Shown here: positions 1-5,448 of the stretch, in pieces
Position numbering within the stretch: position 1 is the first letter of the stretch
How the letters are laid out: every line of letters begins with the position of its first letter
Source: an uncultured Selenomonadaceae bacterium
GTDB taxonomy: Bacteria; Bacillota; Negativicutes; Selenomonadales; Selenomonadaceae
DNA length: 5,672 bases
Assembly (NCBI GenBank): GCA_905236665.1
Contig: CAJONF010000216.1
Coordinates: 1 to 5,672 of the forward strand
Direction: 5' to 3'
Program-made: the position numbers and the translations under genes
Notes under the pieces: generated by a model
Seen by the model: the letters and a program-made list of their open reading frames with translations, nothing else
What the model was told of the DNA's origin: nothing
Database searches by the model: none

Positions 1-888
1 AGCATGATTCGCGGCGCGATTTTAAAAATTTTCGGTGCACGCGGAGAAATTGCAAACTTTCCGCTGGAAAATTTCACGGTTGAAACGGCTATTGTCCTCG
101 GCGAAATTTACAGGTACAAAGGAAATTGGAAATTTAACGCGACCGGTGCAGGTTTTTCCGGCGGATTGGCGGCTCTTTGTAATAATTTTGGCATTGAAGT
201 TAAAGATATTGCTCCGCCACCGTCTCCGCCTCAAGAATCTAAAAAAATCAACACGCGGCGTGAAAAAAATAAAAATCCGCCGCAACCTAAAAAAGTCGAA
301 CTTCGCAAGGGGCAAAAGGTTAGTTTGATTAAAAAAGGTTCCTCACTCGGCGAAATCGTTATAAATCTGAATTGGAGACAGCCTGAACAGAAAATTTCTG
401 GATTTTTTAGCAGATTTACTAGCCACGGCATTGATTTAGATCTCGCGTGCCTATTTGAACTGCGCGACGGGACGATTGGCGCGGTGCAAGCTCTGGGGAA
501 TCATTTTGGCGAATTAAATTACCCGCCCTATATAGCTTTGGACGGCGATGACCGTACGGGAGCTATTGCGGCGGGCGAAACTATTCGTGTAAATGGGAAA
601 TTTGCCGACAAAATCCGCAGAATTTTAATTTACACGTTTATTTATGAGGGCGCGGCAAATTGGGATGAGGCAAGAGGCGTTGTTACCGTGAATTGTCCCG
701 GCAGTCCCGAATTAATTGTAAAAATGGACGAATACGGCTCGCAGAAACGCACTTGCGCTATTGCTTTGCTTGAAAATATCGGCGGAACTTTTAGCGTGGA
801 AAAAGTTGTGGAGTTTTTTGATGATTCGGAGCAAATGGATCGCGCTTTTGATTGGGGATTGCGCTGGACAGTCGGCAGAAAGGACTAA
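1..888 (+). CDS. TerD/TerA-like two-domain stress protein, 5' partial
   Basis: This is the 3' part of a gene whose start lies before the window. The frame is open at base 1, and the ATG at 4 aligns with an internal residue of the complete TerD encoded at 1801 (IRG here against IRV at its residues 130-132), so it is not the true start. Counting from that Met, residues 1-66 are the last third of a TerD domain (VETAIVLGEIYR, GNWKFNATGAGFSGGLAAL). Residues 67-98 form a proline- and lysine-rich linker. Residues about 99-292 are a second, TerA-like domain containing IDLDLACLFEL, a GAVQALGN segment and LDGDDRTGA. TerD-family domains bind calcium and belong to the ter chemical-stress, tellurite and phage-response systems; the biochemical activity is not well defined. 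The DLD acidic motif is kept in the second domain (residues 144-146). It is followed after 15 nt by the methyltransferase gene, presumably in one transcript. Family assignment is firm; a specific ter gene name is not. Confidence 0.88.
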   Translation, partial: SMIRGAILKIFGARGEIANFPLENFTVETAIVLGEIYRYKGNWKFNATGAGFSGGLAALCNNFGIEVKDIAPPPSPPQESKKINTRREKNKNPPQPKKVELRKGQKVSLIKKGSSLGEIVINLNWRQPEQKISGFFSRFTSHGIDLDLACLFELRDGTIGAVQALGNHFGELNYPPYIALDGDDRTGAIAAGETIRVNGKFADKIRRILIYTFIYEGAANWDEARGVVTVNCPGSPELIVKMDEYGSQKRTCAIALLENIGGTFSVEKVVEFFDDSEQMDRAFDWGLRWTVGRKD

Positions 889-903
889 AGGAGTAATTGT
901 AAT

Positions 904-1773
904 ATGATTTTAGATGATATAGTTTTCTCACCCTATACGGGGGGGGGGTTAGCGTATGAATTGTTGACTAGACGCCGCCTTCAATATGAAAAATGTCTTG
1001 AGCTTTATGGTTTTAAAGTCTATTCGCAAAATGATGAAGACGGTATACTCGAAGAGATTTTTAAGCGCATTGGTACAACTAATAAAATTTTTATTGAATT
1101 TGGCGTACAAAATGGGCTTGAATGTAATACGCATTATCTTTTGCACAAAGATTGGCACGGTCTTTGGATGGAAGGAAGCAAAAATTCTGTAAAGGAAATT
1201 TTAGTTCGCTTTTTCCCCGTGATAAGAACCAATCAATTAAAATGCCTCAATGCTTTTATCACAAAGGACAATATTAACGACTTGATAAATAGCGCGGGAA
1301 TCGGCGGCGAAATTGATTTGCTCAGCATAGACATTGACGGCAACGACTATTACGTTTGGGAGGCTATTAATGTTGTTCAGCCACGTGTTGTCGTCATTGA
1401 ATATAACGCGAAATTTCCGCCAAATCACGTCTGGAAAATGGCTTATAACGAAAAGCACGTTTGGGACGGTTCCGATTGTCAGGGCGCGTCTTTGAAAGCT
1501 TTGGAACTTTTGGGCAGAGAACTTGATTATCGCCTTGTCGGCACAAATTTAAACGGCGTCAATGCCTTTTTCGTCAAGCAAGAACTTGCAGGCGATCATT
1601 TTATCGACCCGCCGACCGCAGAGGCTTTATATAATCCCGCAAGATACAGAAAACATAATTATATCAGCGGACACCCCGCCCAATATTGTCTTCATAATCA
1701 AGTTCCAAATATCGGTATGTTGAATTATAATCCCATTGAGTTTGCTAAATGGGAAAAGGATCAAAAAAAGTAA
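904..1773 (+). CDS. FkbM-like SAM-dependent methyltransferase with a G10 tract near its start
   Basis: A 289-residue protein with the class I methyltransferase pattern. The glycine-rich SAM loop is at residues 64-75 (FIEFGVQNGLEC), an acidic position ending the second strand lies in WMEGS (89-92), and a DLLSIDIDGNDYYVWEAI segment spans 138-155, typical of FkbM-like enzymes. YSQNDEDGI (40-48) just before the SAM loop is also characteristic. These enzymes usually O-methylate sugars or small molecules; the substrate here cannot be inferred. The ATG at 904 is preceded by AAGGAG at 888-893, 10 nt upstream. Codons 13-15 are all GGG and, with the preceding G, form a run of ten Gs at 939-948. Gaining one G leads to TGA four codons later, and losing one gives TAG directly after the run, so slippage would switch the gene off. 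No in-frame ATG follows until about residue 89, although TTG codons at 961 and 964 exist. It sits between two TerD-family genes, which is unusual for this family. Confidence 0.85.
   Translation: MILDDIVFSPYTGGGLAYELLTRRRLQYEKCLELYGFKVYSQNDEDGILEEIFKRIGTTNKIFIEFGVQNGLECNTHYLLHKDWHGLWMEGSKNSVKEILVRFFPVIRTNQLKCLNAFITKDNINDLINSAGIGGEIDLLSIDIDGNDYYVWEAINVVQPRVVVIEYNAKFPPNHVWKMAYNEKHVWDGSDCQGASLKALELLGRELDYRLVGTNLNGVNAFFVKQELAGDHFIDPPTAEALYNPARYRKHNYISGHPAQYCLHNQVPNIGMLNYNPIEFAKWEKDQKK
939..948 (+). repeat. Poly-G tract (G10), candidate slipped-strand switch
   Basis: Ten consecutive G residues lie about 35 nt into the methyltransferase coding sequence, in an otherwise AT-rich context. As written the frame is open. 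An 11-G version reads GTT AGC GTA TGA after the tract and a 9-G version reads GGT TAG, so both alternative frames stop at once. Such tracts are known hotspots for slipped-strand mispairing and on/off phase variation in other bacteria. Whether this one varies is inference. Confidence 0.75.
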
Positions 1774-1785
1774 CTATTAATTTTT

Positions 1786-1792
1786 GAGGAGG
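1786..1792 (+). promoter_or_regulatory. Strong ribosome binding site of terD
   Basis: GAGGAGG lies 8 nt upstream of the terD ATG at 1801. It is the strongest Shine-Dalgarno match on the plus strand of this window, suggesting that TerD is made in larger amounts than the proteins of the two preceding genes on the same message. Confidence 0.8.
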
Positions 1793-1800
1793 AATTTTTT

Positions 1801-2379
1801 ATGGCAATCAGTTTGCAAAAGGGGCAGAAAGTCGATTTGACGAAGGGTAACCCAAGTTTGAAAAAGCTTTTGATTGGTTTGGGCTGGGATGTCAACAAAT
1901 ACGACGGCGGCTTTGATTTTGACCTTGACGCGGCGGCTTTTTTGCTCGGTGCGAATGGAAAAGTTAATTCCGACGACGATTTTGTTTTCTATAACAATCT
2001 CAAGCACAAAAGCGGCGCGGTTGAGCACATGGGCGACAATCTCACCGGCGCGGGCGAGGGTGATGATGAAGAAATTCGCGTTGATCTCTCGAAAGTGCCC
2101 GCAAATGTCGATAAAATCGATTTTACCGTTACGATTTACGATGCCGACGCCCGTAAACAAAAATTCGGACAAGTCAGCAACGCTTATATCCGTGTCGTTG
2201 ATGAAGATACCGGCAAAGAGTTAATTCGTTACGATTTGGGCGAAGATTTTTCCATTGAAACGGCTGTTGTTGTCGGCGAAATTTATCGCAATAAAGGTGA
2301 ATGGAAATTTAATGCTATCGGCGCGGGCTGGAGCGGCGGACTTGCCGCGCTCGGCAAAAATTACGGCGTAAACGTGTGA
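1801..2379 (+). CDS. terD: TerD family calcium-binding stress protein
   Basis: A complete 192-residue protein, the usual length for a single TerD domain. It opens with the family start MAISLQKGQKVDLTK. It carries the acidic FDFDLDAAAFLL motif at residues 38-49, thought to contribute to calcium binding, and VTIYDADAR at 110-117. The family C-terminal block is RYDLGEDFSIETAVVVGEIY (143-162), then GEWKFNAIGAGWSGGLAAL (166-184). TerD proteins are cytosolic and form part of the ter stress system linked to tellurite, oxidative and phage challenge; the exact role is unresolved. The ATG is supported by the GAGGAGG site upstream. It is the last gene of the operon, 27 nt after the methyltransferase gene, and is followed by an intrinsic terminator. 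Its C-terminal third is clearly paralogous to residues 1-66 of the partial protein at the window start. It could equally be named terE; the family call is secure. Confidence 0.95.
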   Translation: MAISLQKGQKVDLTKGNPSLKKLLIGLGWDVNKYDGGFDFDLDAAAFLLGANGKVNSDDDFVFYNNLKHKSGAVEHMGDNLTGAGEGDDEEIRVDLSKVPANVDKIDFTVTIYDADARKQKFGQVSNAYIRVVDEDTGKELIRYDLGEDFSIETAVVVGEIYRNKGEWKFNAIGAGWSGGLAALGKNYGVNV

Positions 2380-2412
2380 ATGTTAATTCGCAATGCGTAA
2401 TGAAAAATTTTT

Positions 2413-2442
2413 CCCTCTGCAAACGCGCAGGGGGATTTTTTT
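2413..2442 (+). terminator. Intrinsic terminator of the ter operon
   Basis: An 8-bp stem (CCCTCTGC with GCAGGGGG, including one G-T wobble) encloses a 6-nt AAACGC loop and is followed by A and then seven Ts. It starts 33 nt after the terD stop codon, as expected for the end of the plus-strand operon. Confidence 0.9.
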
Positions 2443-2445
2443 AAT

Positions 2446-2473
2446 AAAAAAAATCCGCAGTCACCGACTGCGG
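2446..2473 (-). terminator. Intrinsic terminator of the symporter gene
   Basis: A perfect 8-bp stem (CCGCAGTC with GACTGCGG around a 3-nt centre) lies 15 nt beyond the symporter stop codon. On the minus strand it is followed by A and then eight Ts. On the plus strand it is also followed by AAAAAATTTTTAT, so it may act weakly in both directions as a backstop to the ter terminator. Confidence 0.9.
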
Positions 2474-2488
2474 AAAAAATTTTTATAA

Positions 2489-3871
2489 TTACTTCCCTTG
2501 AGCAATAAATTTTTCTTGATAGTCAAAGCATTCGTTGGCAATGTCTTTGTTCAAAATAATAAGGCAGAGCAAGTTAGGAATCGCCATTAAACCGTTCATC
2601 GTGTCAGAAAAATTCCAAACAATGTCCAAAGTTTGTGTTGCACCGATAAAAGTTATGCAACTGAAAATAAATCTGTAAGCATAAATCACGGGGCGCGCCT
2701 TAACCAGATATTCCAAAGACTTTTCGCCGTAATATTCCCAGCCCAGAATCGTCGAGTAGGCAAAAAGTGCAAGAGCAATGGAGACGATATATTTCGCGCC
2801 CTCGCCATAAACCGTAGCAAACGCCGCAATCGTCAGCGGTGCACCGGAAACGAGCTTTCCGGTTTCAGGATCTACCACGCCGAGTACGCCCGAACTTGCA
2901 ATAACTAAACCGGTCAAGAAACAGATAATCATCGTGTCAAAGAAGGTTCCTGTCATGTTTACATAACCTTGCTGCGACGCGTGGTCAGTCCTAGCTGCCG
3001 CCGCCGCAATAGGTGCAGAACCTAAACCAGCTTCATTTGAAAAAACGCCGCGAGCTACGCCCCAACGCATTGCCGTTAACATACTGGCAACGATTGTTCC
3101 GCCAACACCGCCAGCCGCCGCCTCAGTCGAGAACGCCATTTGGAACATTATAGCTAAACCGCCAGGAATATTTTCAAAGTTAACGATTATAATTATCACA
3201 GTGAACAAAATATAAAAGAACGCCATGCTCGGCACGATAAAGCTTGAAACTTTGCCGATTGAATGAACACCGCGCATTAAAACTGCCAGCGAACAGACAA
3301 CTAAGATCGCGCCGGTAATTTCACCCGACCAACCGAAACTAGATTCAAACGCGGAGCTTATAGAATTTGCCTGCGTCATGTTGCCTATACCAAATGACGC
3401 ACAGACCGCAAAAATTGCAAAAGCTGTAGCCATAAATTTTCCGAATGCGCCGCCAATGCCGTTTTTCATGGCGTACATAGGACCGCCAGCCATTTCGCCG
3501 ACAGAGTTTGTTTCACGATATTTAACGGCAAGAACCGATTCAGCATATTTTGTAGAAAGTCCAAAAGCCGCGCTTATCCACATCCAAATAATCGCGCCGG
3601 GACCACCCAAAACCATCGCCGTTGCCACGCCGACGATATTACCTGTGCCGACCGTCGCACTTAACGCCGTCATCAGCGATTGGAACGGGGACAGGTCACC
3701 TTTGTTATCCGCCTTATGCAACATTATCATTTTTATCGCGTACAAAAGATTTATCCACGGCAAAAATTTCAAGCGGATTGTTAAGAAAATGCCTGTTCCG
3801 ACCAAAAACGCCAGCATTATCGGTCCCCATACAAAATCATTTACGTCGTTTAAAAGTTGCGATAAATCCAT
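2489..3871 (-). CDS. Sodium:alanine/glycine symporter, AGCS family
   Basis: A 460-residue polytopic inner-membrane protein that imports a small neutral amino acid, probably alanine or glycine, with sodium. The AGCS signature GGPGAIIWMWISAAFG is at residues 89-104. Other conserved blocks are LSATVGTGNIVGVATA (70-85), the GGPMYAM loop (129-135) and RGVFSNEAGLGSAPIAAAAA (274-293). Many hydrophobic segments (for example 16-32, 185-200, 213-230, 312-332 and 363-378) fit the usual roughly 10-11 membrane spans, and the length is normal for the family. I chose the ATG at 3871 because GGAGGG lies exactly 9 nt upstream. A TTG at 3898 would add nine residues but would put the ribosome binding site inside the gene. 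The gene appears monocistronic, with its own consensus promoter and terminator, and it is divergent in function from its neighbours. Substrate choice within the family cannot be read from sequence alone. Confidence 0.95.
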   Translation of the reverse strand: MDLSQLLNDVNDFVWGPIMLAFLVGTGIFLTIRLKFLPWINLLYAIKMIMLHKADNKGDLSPFQSLMTALSATVGTGNIVGVATAMVLGGPGAIIWMWISAAFGLSTKYAESVLAVKYRETNSVGEMAGGPMYAMKNGIGGAFGKFMATAFAIFAVCASFGIGNMTQANSISSAFESSFGWSGEITGAILVVCSLAVLMRGVHSIGKVSSFIVPSMAFFYILFTVIIIIVNFENIPGGLAIMFQMAFSTEAAAGGVGGTIVASMLTAMRWGVARGVFSNEAGLGSAPIAAAAARTDHASQQGYVNMTGTFFDTMIICFLTGLVIASSGVLGVVDPETGKLVSGAPLTIAAFATVYGEGAKYIVSIALALFAYSTILGWEYYGEKSLEYLVKARPVIYAYRFIFSCITFIGATQTLDIVWNFSDTMNGLMAIPNLLCLIILNKDIANECFDYQEKFIAQGK

Positions 3872-3880
3872 TAAGAAATT

Positions 3881-3886
3881 CCCTCC
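3881..3886 (-). promoter_or_regulatory. Ribosome binding site deciding the symporter start
   Basis: On the minus strand this reads GGAGGG, 9 nt before the ATG at 3871. Its position rules out the upstream TTG at 3898 as the main start. Confidence 0.85.
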
Positions 3887-3921
3887 TGCAAAAAACAATG
3901 ATAAAACTTTTCACGCGATAA

Positions 3922-3950
3922 ATTATATTTAATTTGATATAACTTGTCAA
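3922..3950 (-). promoter_or_regulatory. Consensus sigma-A/sigma-70 promoter of the symporter gene
   Basis: On the minus strand, TTGACA (3950-3945) is followed by exactly 17 nt and TATAAT (3927-3922), a perfect match to both consensus hexamers and to the ideal spacing. Transcription should begin near 3915, giving a leader of roughly 44 nt before the ATG at 3871. No obvious operator is visible, except a short hairpin just upstream of the -35 that I do not interpret. Confidence 0.9.
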
Positions 3951-3977
3951 ATTTACGGGACTATTTCCCAAGCGTGT

Positions 3978-4616
3978 CTAAGATTTTATTTTGCCGATAA
4001 TTGATTCGCCGCCGCGAACTTTGTCGCCCTTTTTAACGAGAACTTCCACATTTTCGGGCAAGACAATTTCTGTACACGAGCCGAAACGAATCAAGCCGTA
4101 AAGTTCGCCCTTTTCTAATTTGTCGTCGAGAGTGACCCAGCTGACAATGCGTCTTGCCAAAATTCCCGCGACCTGCGTCACAGTAACGCGGATTTTTTCG
4201 TTTTCAATACCGATTAAATGTCGTTCATTTTCAAAACCGACAGAATCTTTATACGCGGGACGAAATCTGCCGCAAATGTATTTCTGGATTTTAATTTCGC
4301 CGGCAATGGGACTGCGATTAACGTGAACATCAAATACCGACAAAAAAATTATAACTTTTCGGCAATGGGATTTAATAAATTCGTCGCTATCGAGTTCTAC
4401 CACGTCTTGAACGGTGCCGTCGGCGGGCGAAACGATTAAATTTTCATCGGCGGGGATTTTCCGCTCAGGATTCCTAAAAAAATAAATGCAATAACAGGCG
4501 ATAACTGCGGGCAAAATCGCGGCGTAGGGACTTATCACCACGCCGAAAAAAAGCGCGATAAGGAGCGCGACGCCCGCAAAATAAAATCCTTCCTTTATGA
4601 TACTCAAAATATTCAC
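3978..4616 (-). CDS. psd: Phosphatidylserine decarboxylase proenzyme (short type)
   Basis: The enzyme decarboxylates phosphatidylserine to phosphatidylethanolamine at the membrane, using a pyruvoyl group made by self-cleavage. At 212 residues it is the short, PSD-A-like form. Residues about 12-47 form two hydrophobic stretches (a membrane hairpin), followed by FFRNPER (46-52). Conserved catalytic segments are SPADGTV (63-69, with D66) and FDVHVNR (95-101, with H98). The processing site is RFGSCTEIVLP (177-187): cleavage between G179 and S180 would leave an alpha chain of about 33 residues bearing the pyruvoyl group. The start is uncertain. The GTG at 4616 is only 1 nt from GGAG, whereas the TTG at 4607 is 10 nt from it and would give 209 residues. 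The gene begins 14 nt after the glycosyltransferase stop, so the two are very likely cotranscribed. A pssA partner, common beside psd, is not visible here. Confidence 0.93.
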   Translation of the reverse strand: MNILSIIKEGFYFAGVALLIALFFGVVISPYAAILPAVIACYCIYFFRNPERKIPADENLIVSPADGTVQDVVELDSDEFIKSHCRKVIIFLSVFDVHVNRSPIAGEIKIQKYICGRFRPAYKDSVGFENERHLIGIENEKIRVTVTQVAGILARRIVSWVTLDDKLEKGELYGLIRFGSCTEIVLPENVEVLVKKGDKVRGGESIIGKIKS

Positions 4617-4617
4617 G

Positions 4618-4621
4618 CTCC
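4618..4621 (-). promoter_or_regulatory. Ribosome binding site near the psd start
   Basis: GGAG on the minus strand lies only 1 nt before the GTG at 4616 but 10 nt before the in-frame TTG at 4607. Spacing therefore favours the TTG, although no ATG is available and the longer form cannot be excluded. Confidence 0.5.
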
Positions 4622-4630
4622 AAATAATTT

Positions 4631-5362
4631 TTAACTGTTAATTTTCTGCTGATGAACTTTCCAAACGAATTTCGGCAGGGCAATCAATCTTCCTGCGCGA
4701 GAAGGTTGCAATATTGCGCGGAAAAGCCATTCAAGCCGAGCTTTTTGCATCCACAGCGGCGCACGCTTTACCACGCCCGCCATAACGTCGAAAGTTCCAC
4801 CCACACCGATTGACACGGGGATTTTTAATTCGTCTTTGTATTTAGCCAGCCACTTTTCCTGCTTAGGGACGCCCAATGCCGCAAGCAAAATATCTGCGCG
4901 GGATTTTTTTATCTGCGAAATAATTTCCGGCTCATCAGCAGGTTTAAAGTAGCCATTGCGCGTTCCGACGATTTTTATGCCGGGGTAAAGCGTCTCGGCT
5001 TTTAATTTTGCTTTATCGGCAATATCGGGCGCAGAACCGAATAAAAAAAATTTTATGCCCCGCGCAGGAGCAATTTTCATTAACTCTTGAACCAAATCAA
5101 ATCCCGCGACGCGTTCGGGCATAAATTTTCCCAAATGCCGCGCCGCCCAAACAGTTCCTGCTCCGTCAGGCACAACTAATTCTGCCGCGTTCAAAATATT
5201 TTTCAATTCGTCGTCGTGAGTCGCCCGCAATAACATTTCCGCATTCGCCGTCGCCACGATTGACGATTTTTTTTCCGCGATTAAATTTTCCACGCGTTCG
5301 ACTGCCTGCGCCATTGTCACAGCGTCAACTTTTACACCCAAAATTTCTATACGTTCATTCAT
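4631..5362 (-). CDS. WecG/TagA/CpsF family glycosyltransferase
   Basis: A 243-residue GT26-family enzyme. Members transfer N-acetylmannosamine or N-acetylmannosaminuronate from a UDP-sugar to an undecaprenyl-linked GlcNAc, early in wall teichoic acid, enterobacterial common antigen or capsule synthesis. Family motifs in order: TANAEML (38-44), VPDGAGTVWAARHLG (64-78), ERVAGFDL (83-90), FLFGSAP (106-112), GYF (137-139), LAALGVPKQEKW (160-171), GVGGTFDVMAG (186-196) and RAPLWMQKARLEWLFRAILQ (200-219). T38, D66 and R84 match the active-site Thr, Asp and Arg described for bacterial TagA. The basic, aromatic C-terminus from about 196 onward fits the family's membrane-binding appendage. The ATG at 5362 has GGAG 8 nt upstream. 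The product sugar cannot be decided, so I give no symbol. The first nine codons and the leader are duplicated just upstream, next to a restriction endonuclease gene. Confidence 0.93.
   Translation of the reverse strand: MNERIEILGVKVDAVTMAQAVERVENLIAEKKSSIVATANAEMLLRATHDDELKNILNAAELVVPDGAGTVWAARHLGKFMPERVAGFDLVQELMKIAPARGIKFFLFGSAPDIADKAKLKAETLYPGIKIVGTRNGYFKPADEPEIISQIKKSRADILLAALGVPKQEKWLAKYKDELKIPVSIGVGGTFDVMAGVVKRAPLWMQKARLEWLFRAILQPSRAGRLIALPKFVWKVHQQKINS
5337..5362. repeat. Direct repeat copy A (start of the glycosyltransferase gene)
   Basis: These 26 bp are repeated at 5423-5448 with a single mismatch (T at 5350 against C at 5436). Similarity continues across the ribosome binding site on the 5362 side: on the minus strand, GGAG then TTTTT is seen in both copies with a small gap. 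This copy holds the true start codon and codons 1-8 of the glycosyltransferase gene. Confidence 0.9.
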
Positions 5363-5385
5363 CGGAAAAACTCCAAATAAAAATT

Positions 5386-5448
5386 TTACTTGCCCTCCGC
5401 TGGATGCAACGTCACGTTGCCGCCCAAAATTTCTACACGTTCATTCAT
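5386..5448 (-). CDS. 20-residue small ORF duplicating the glycosyltransferase start
   Basis: The ORF runs from ATG at 5448 to TAA at 5386-5388. Its first nine residues, MNERVEILG, match MNERIEILG of the glycosyltransferase with one conservative change; the remaining eleven (GNVTLHPAEGK) do not continue that protein. It has a well-placed ribosome binding site (GGGAG at 5456-5460, 7 nt upstream). It overlaps the end of the restriction endonuclease frame by 8 nt, which would allow translational coupling, and it ends 23 nt before the glycosyltransferase ATG. It may be a leftover from a duplication that joined the two loci, a leader peptide, or not translated at all. I do not recognise a function. 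Confidence 0.45.
   Translation of the reverse strand: MNERVEILGGNVTLHPAEGK
5406..5420. repeat. Perfect 7-bp inverted repeat between the two direct-repeat copies
   Basis: GCAACGT and ACGTTGC flank a single central C. The palindrome sits in a short GC-rich patch (about 5391-5425) that contrasts with the AT-rich surroundings. The one-base centre makes it a poor RNA hairpin but a possible protein-binding dyad or recombination site. Confidence 0.6.
5423..5448. repeat. Direct repeat copy B (at the restriction gene end)
   Basis: This copy matches 5337-5362 at 25 of 26 positions. It contains both the start of the small ORF and the stop codon (TGA at 5441-5443) of the restriction endonuclease. The last two codons of that enzyme therefore fall partly inside sequence shared with the glycosyltransferase gene. 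Confidence 0.9.

Noticed and set aside
4..6. ATG at base 4 as the real start of the first gene
   Set aside because: It aligns with an internal residue of the TerD domain in the complete paralog, the frame is open to the window edge, and no ribosome binding site can be seen. The gene is treated as 5' partial.
1777..2172. 131-codon minus-strand open frame opposite terD
   Set aside because: It lies antisense to a strongly supported TerD gene, resembles no family I know, and has no convincing ribosome binding site. It is a shadow of the coding bias.
2380..2402. Imperfect palindromic AATTCGCAATGCGTAAT segment after terD
   Set aside because: It resembles low-complexity intergenic repeats seen in many genomes. 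It is too short and imperfect to call as an element from one copy.
3872..3898. Nine-residue N-terminal extension of the symporter from a TTG
   Set aside because: The extension would translate through the GGAGGG ribosome binding site. The ATG at 3871 is ideally spaced from it.
3378..3932. 184-codon plus-strand open frame opposite the symporter
   Set aside because: It is antisense to conserved AGCS membrane segments and crosses the symporter promoter. The composition is what a mirrored membrane-protein gene gives.
3957..3969. Small hairpin after psd (GGGA, 5-nt loop, TCCC) as a terminator
   Set aside because: The stem is only 4 bp and no T-run follows on the minus strand. psd transcripts may read on towards the symporter gene.
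5380..5410. Possible promoter directly before the glycosyltransferase gene (TTGCAT and TAAAAT on the minus strand)
   Set aside because: The spacing is about 15 nt and the -35 match is poor, so I do not call it. Transcription may come from the restriction locus.
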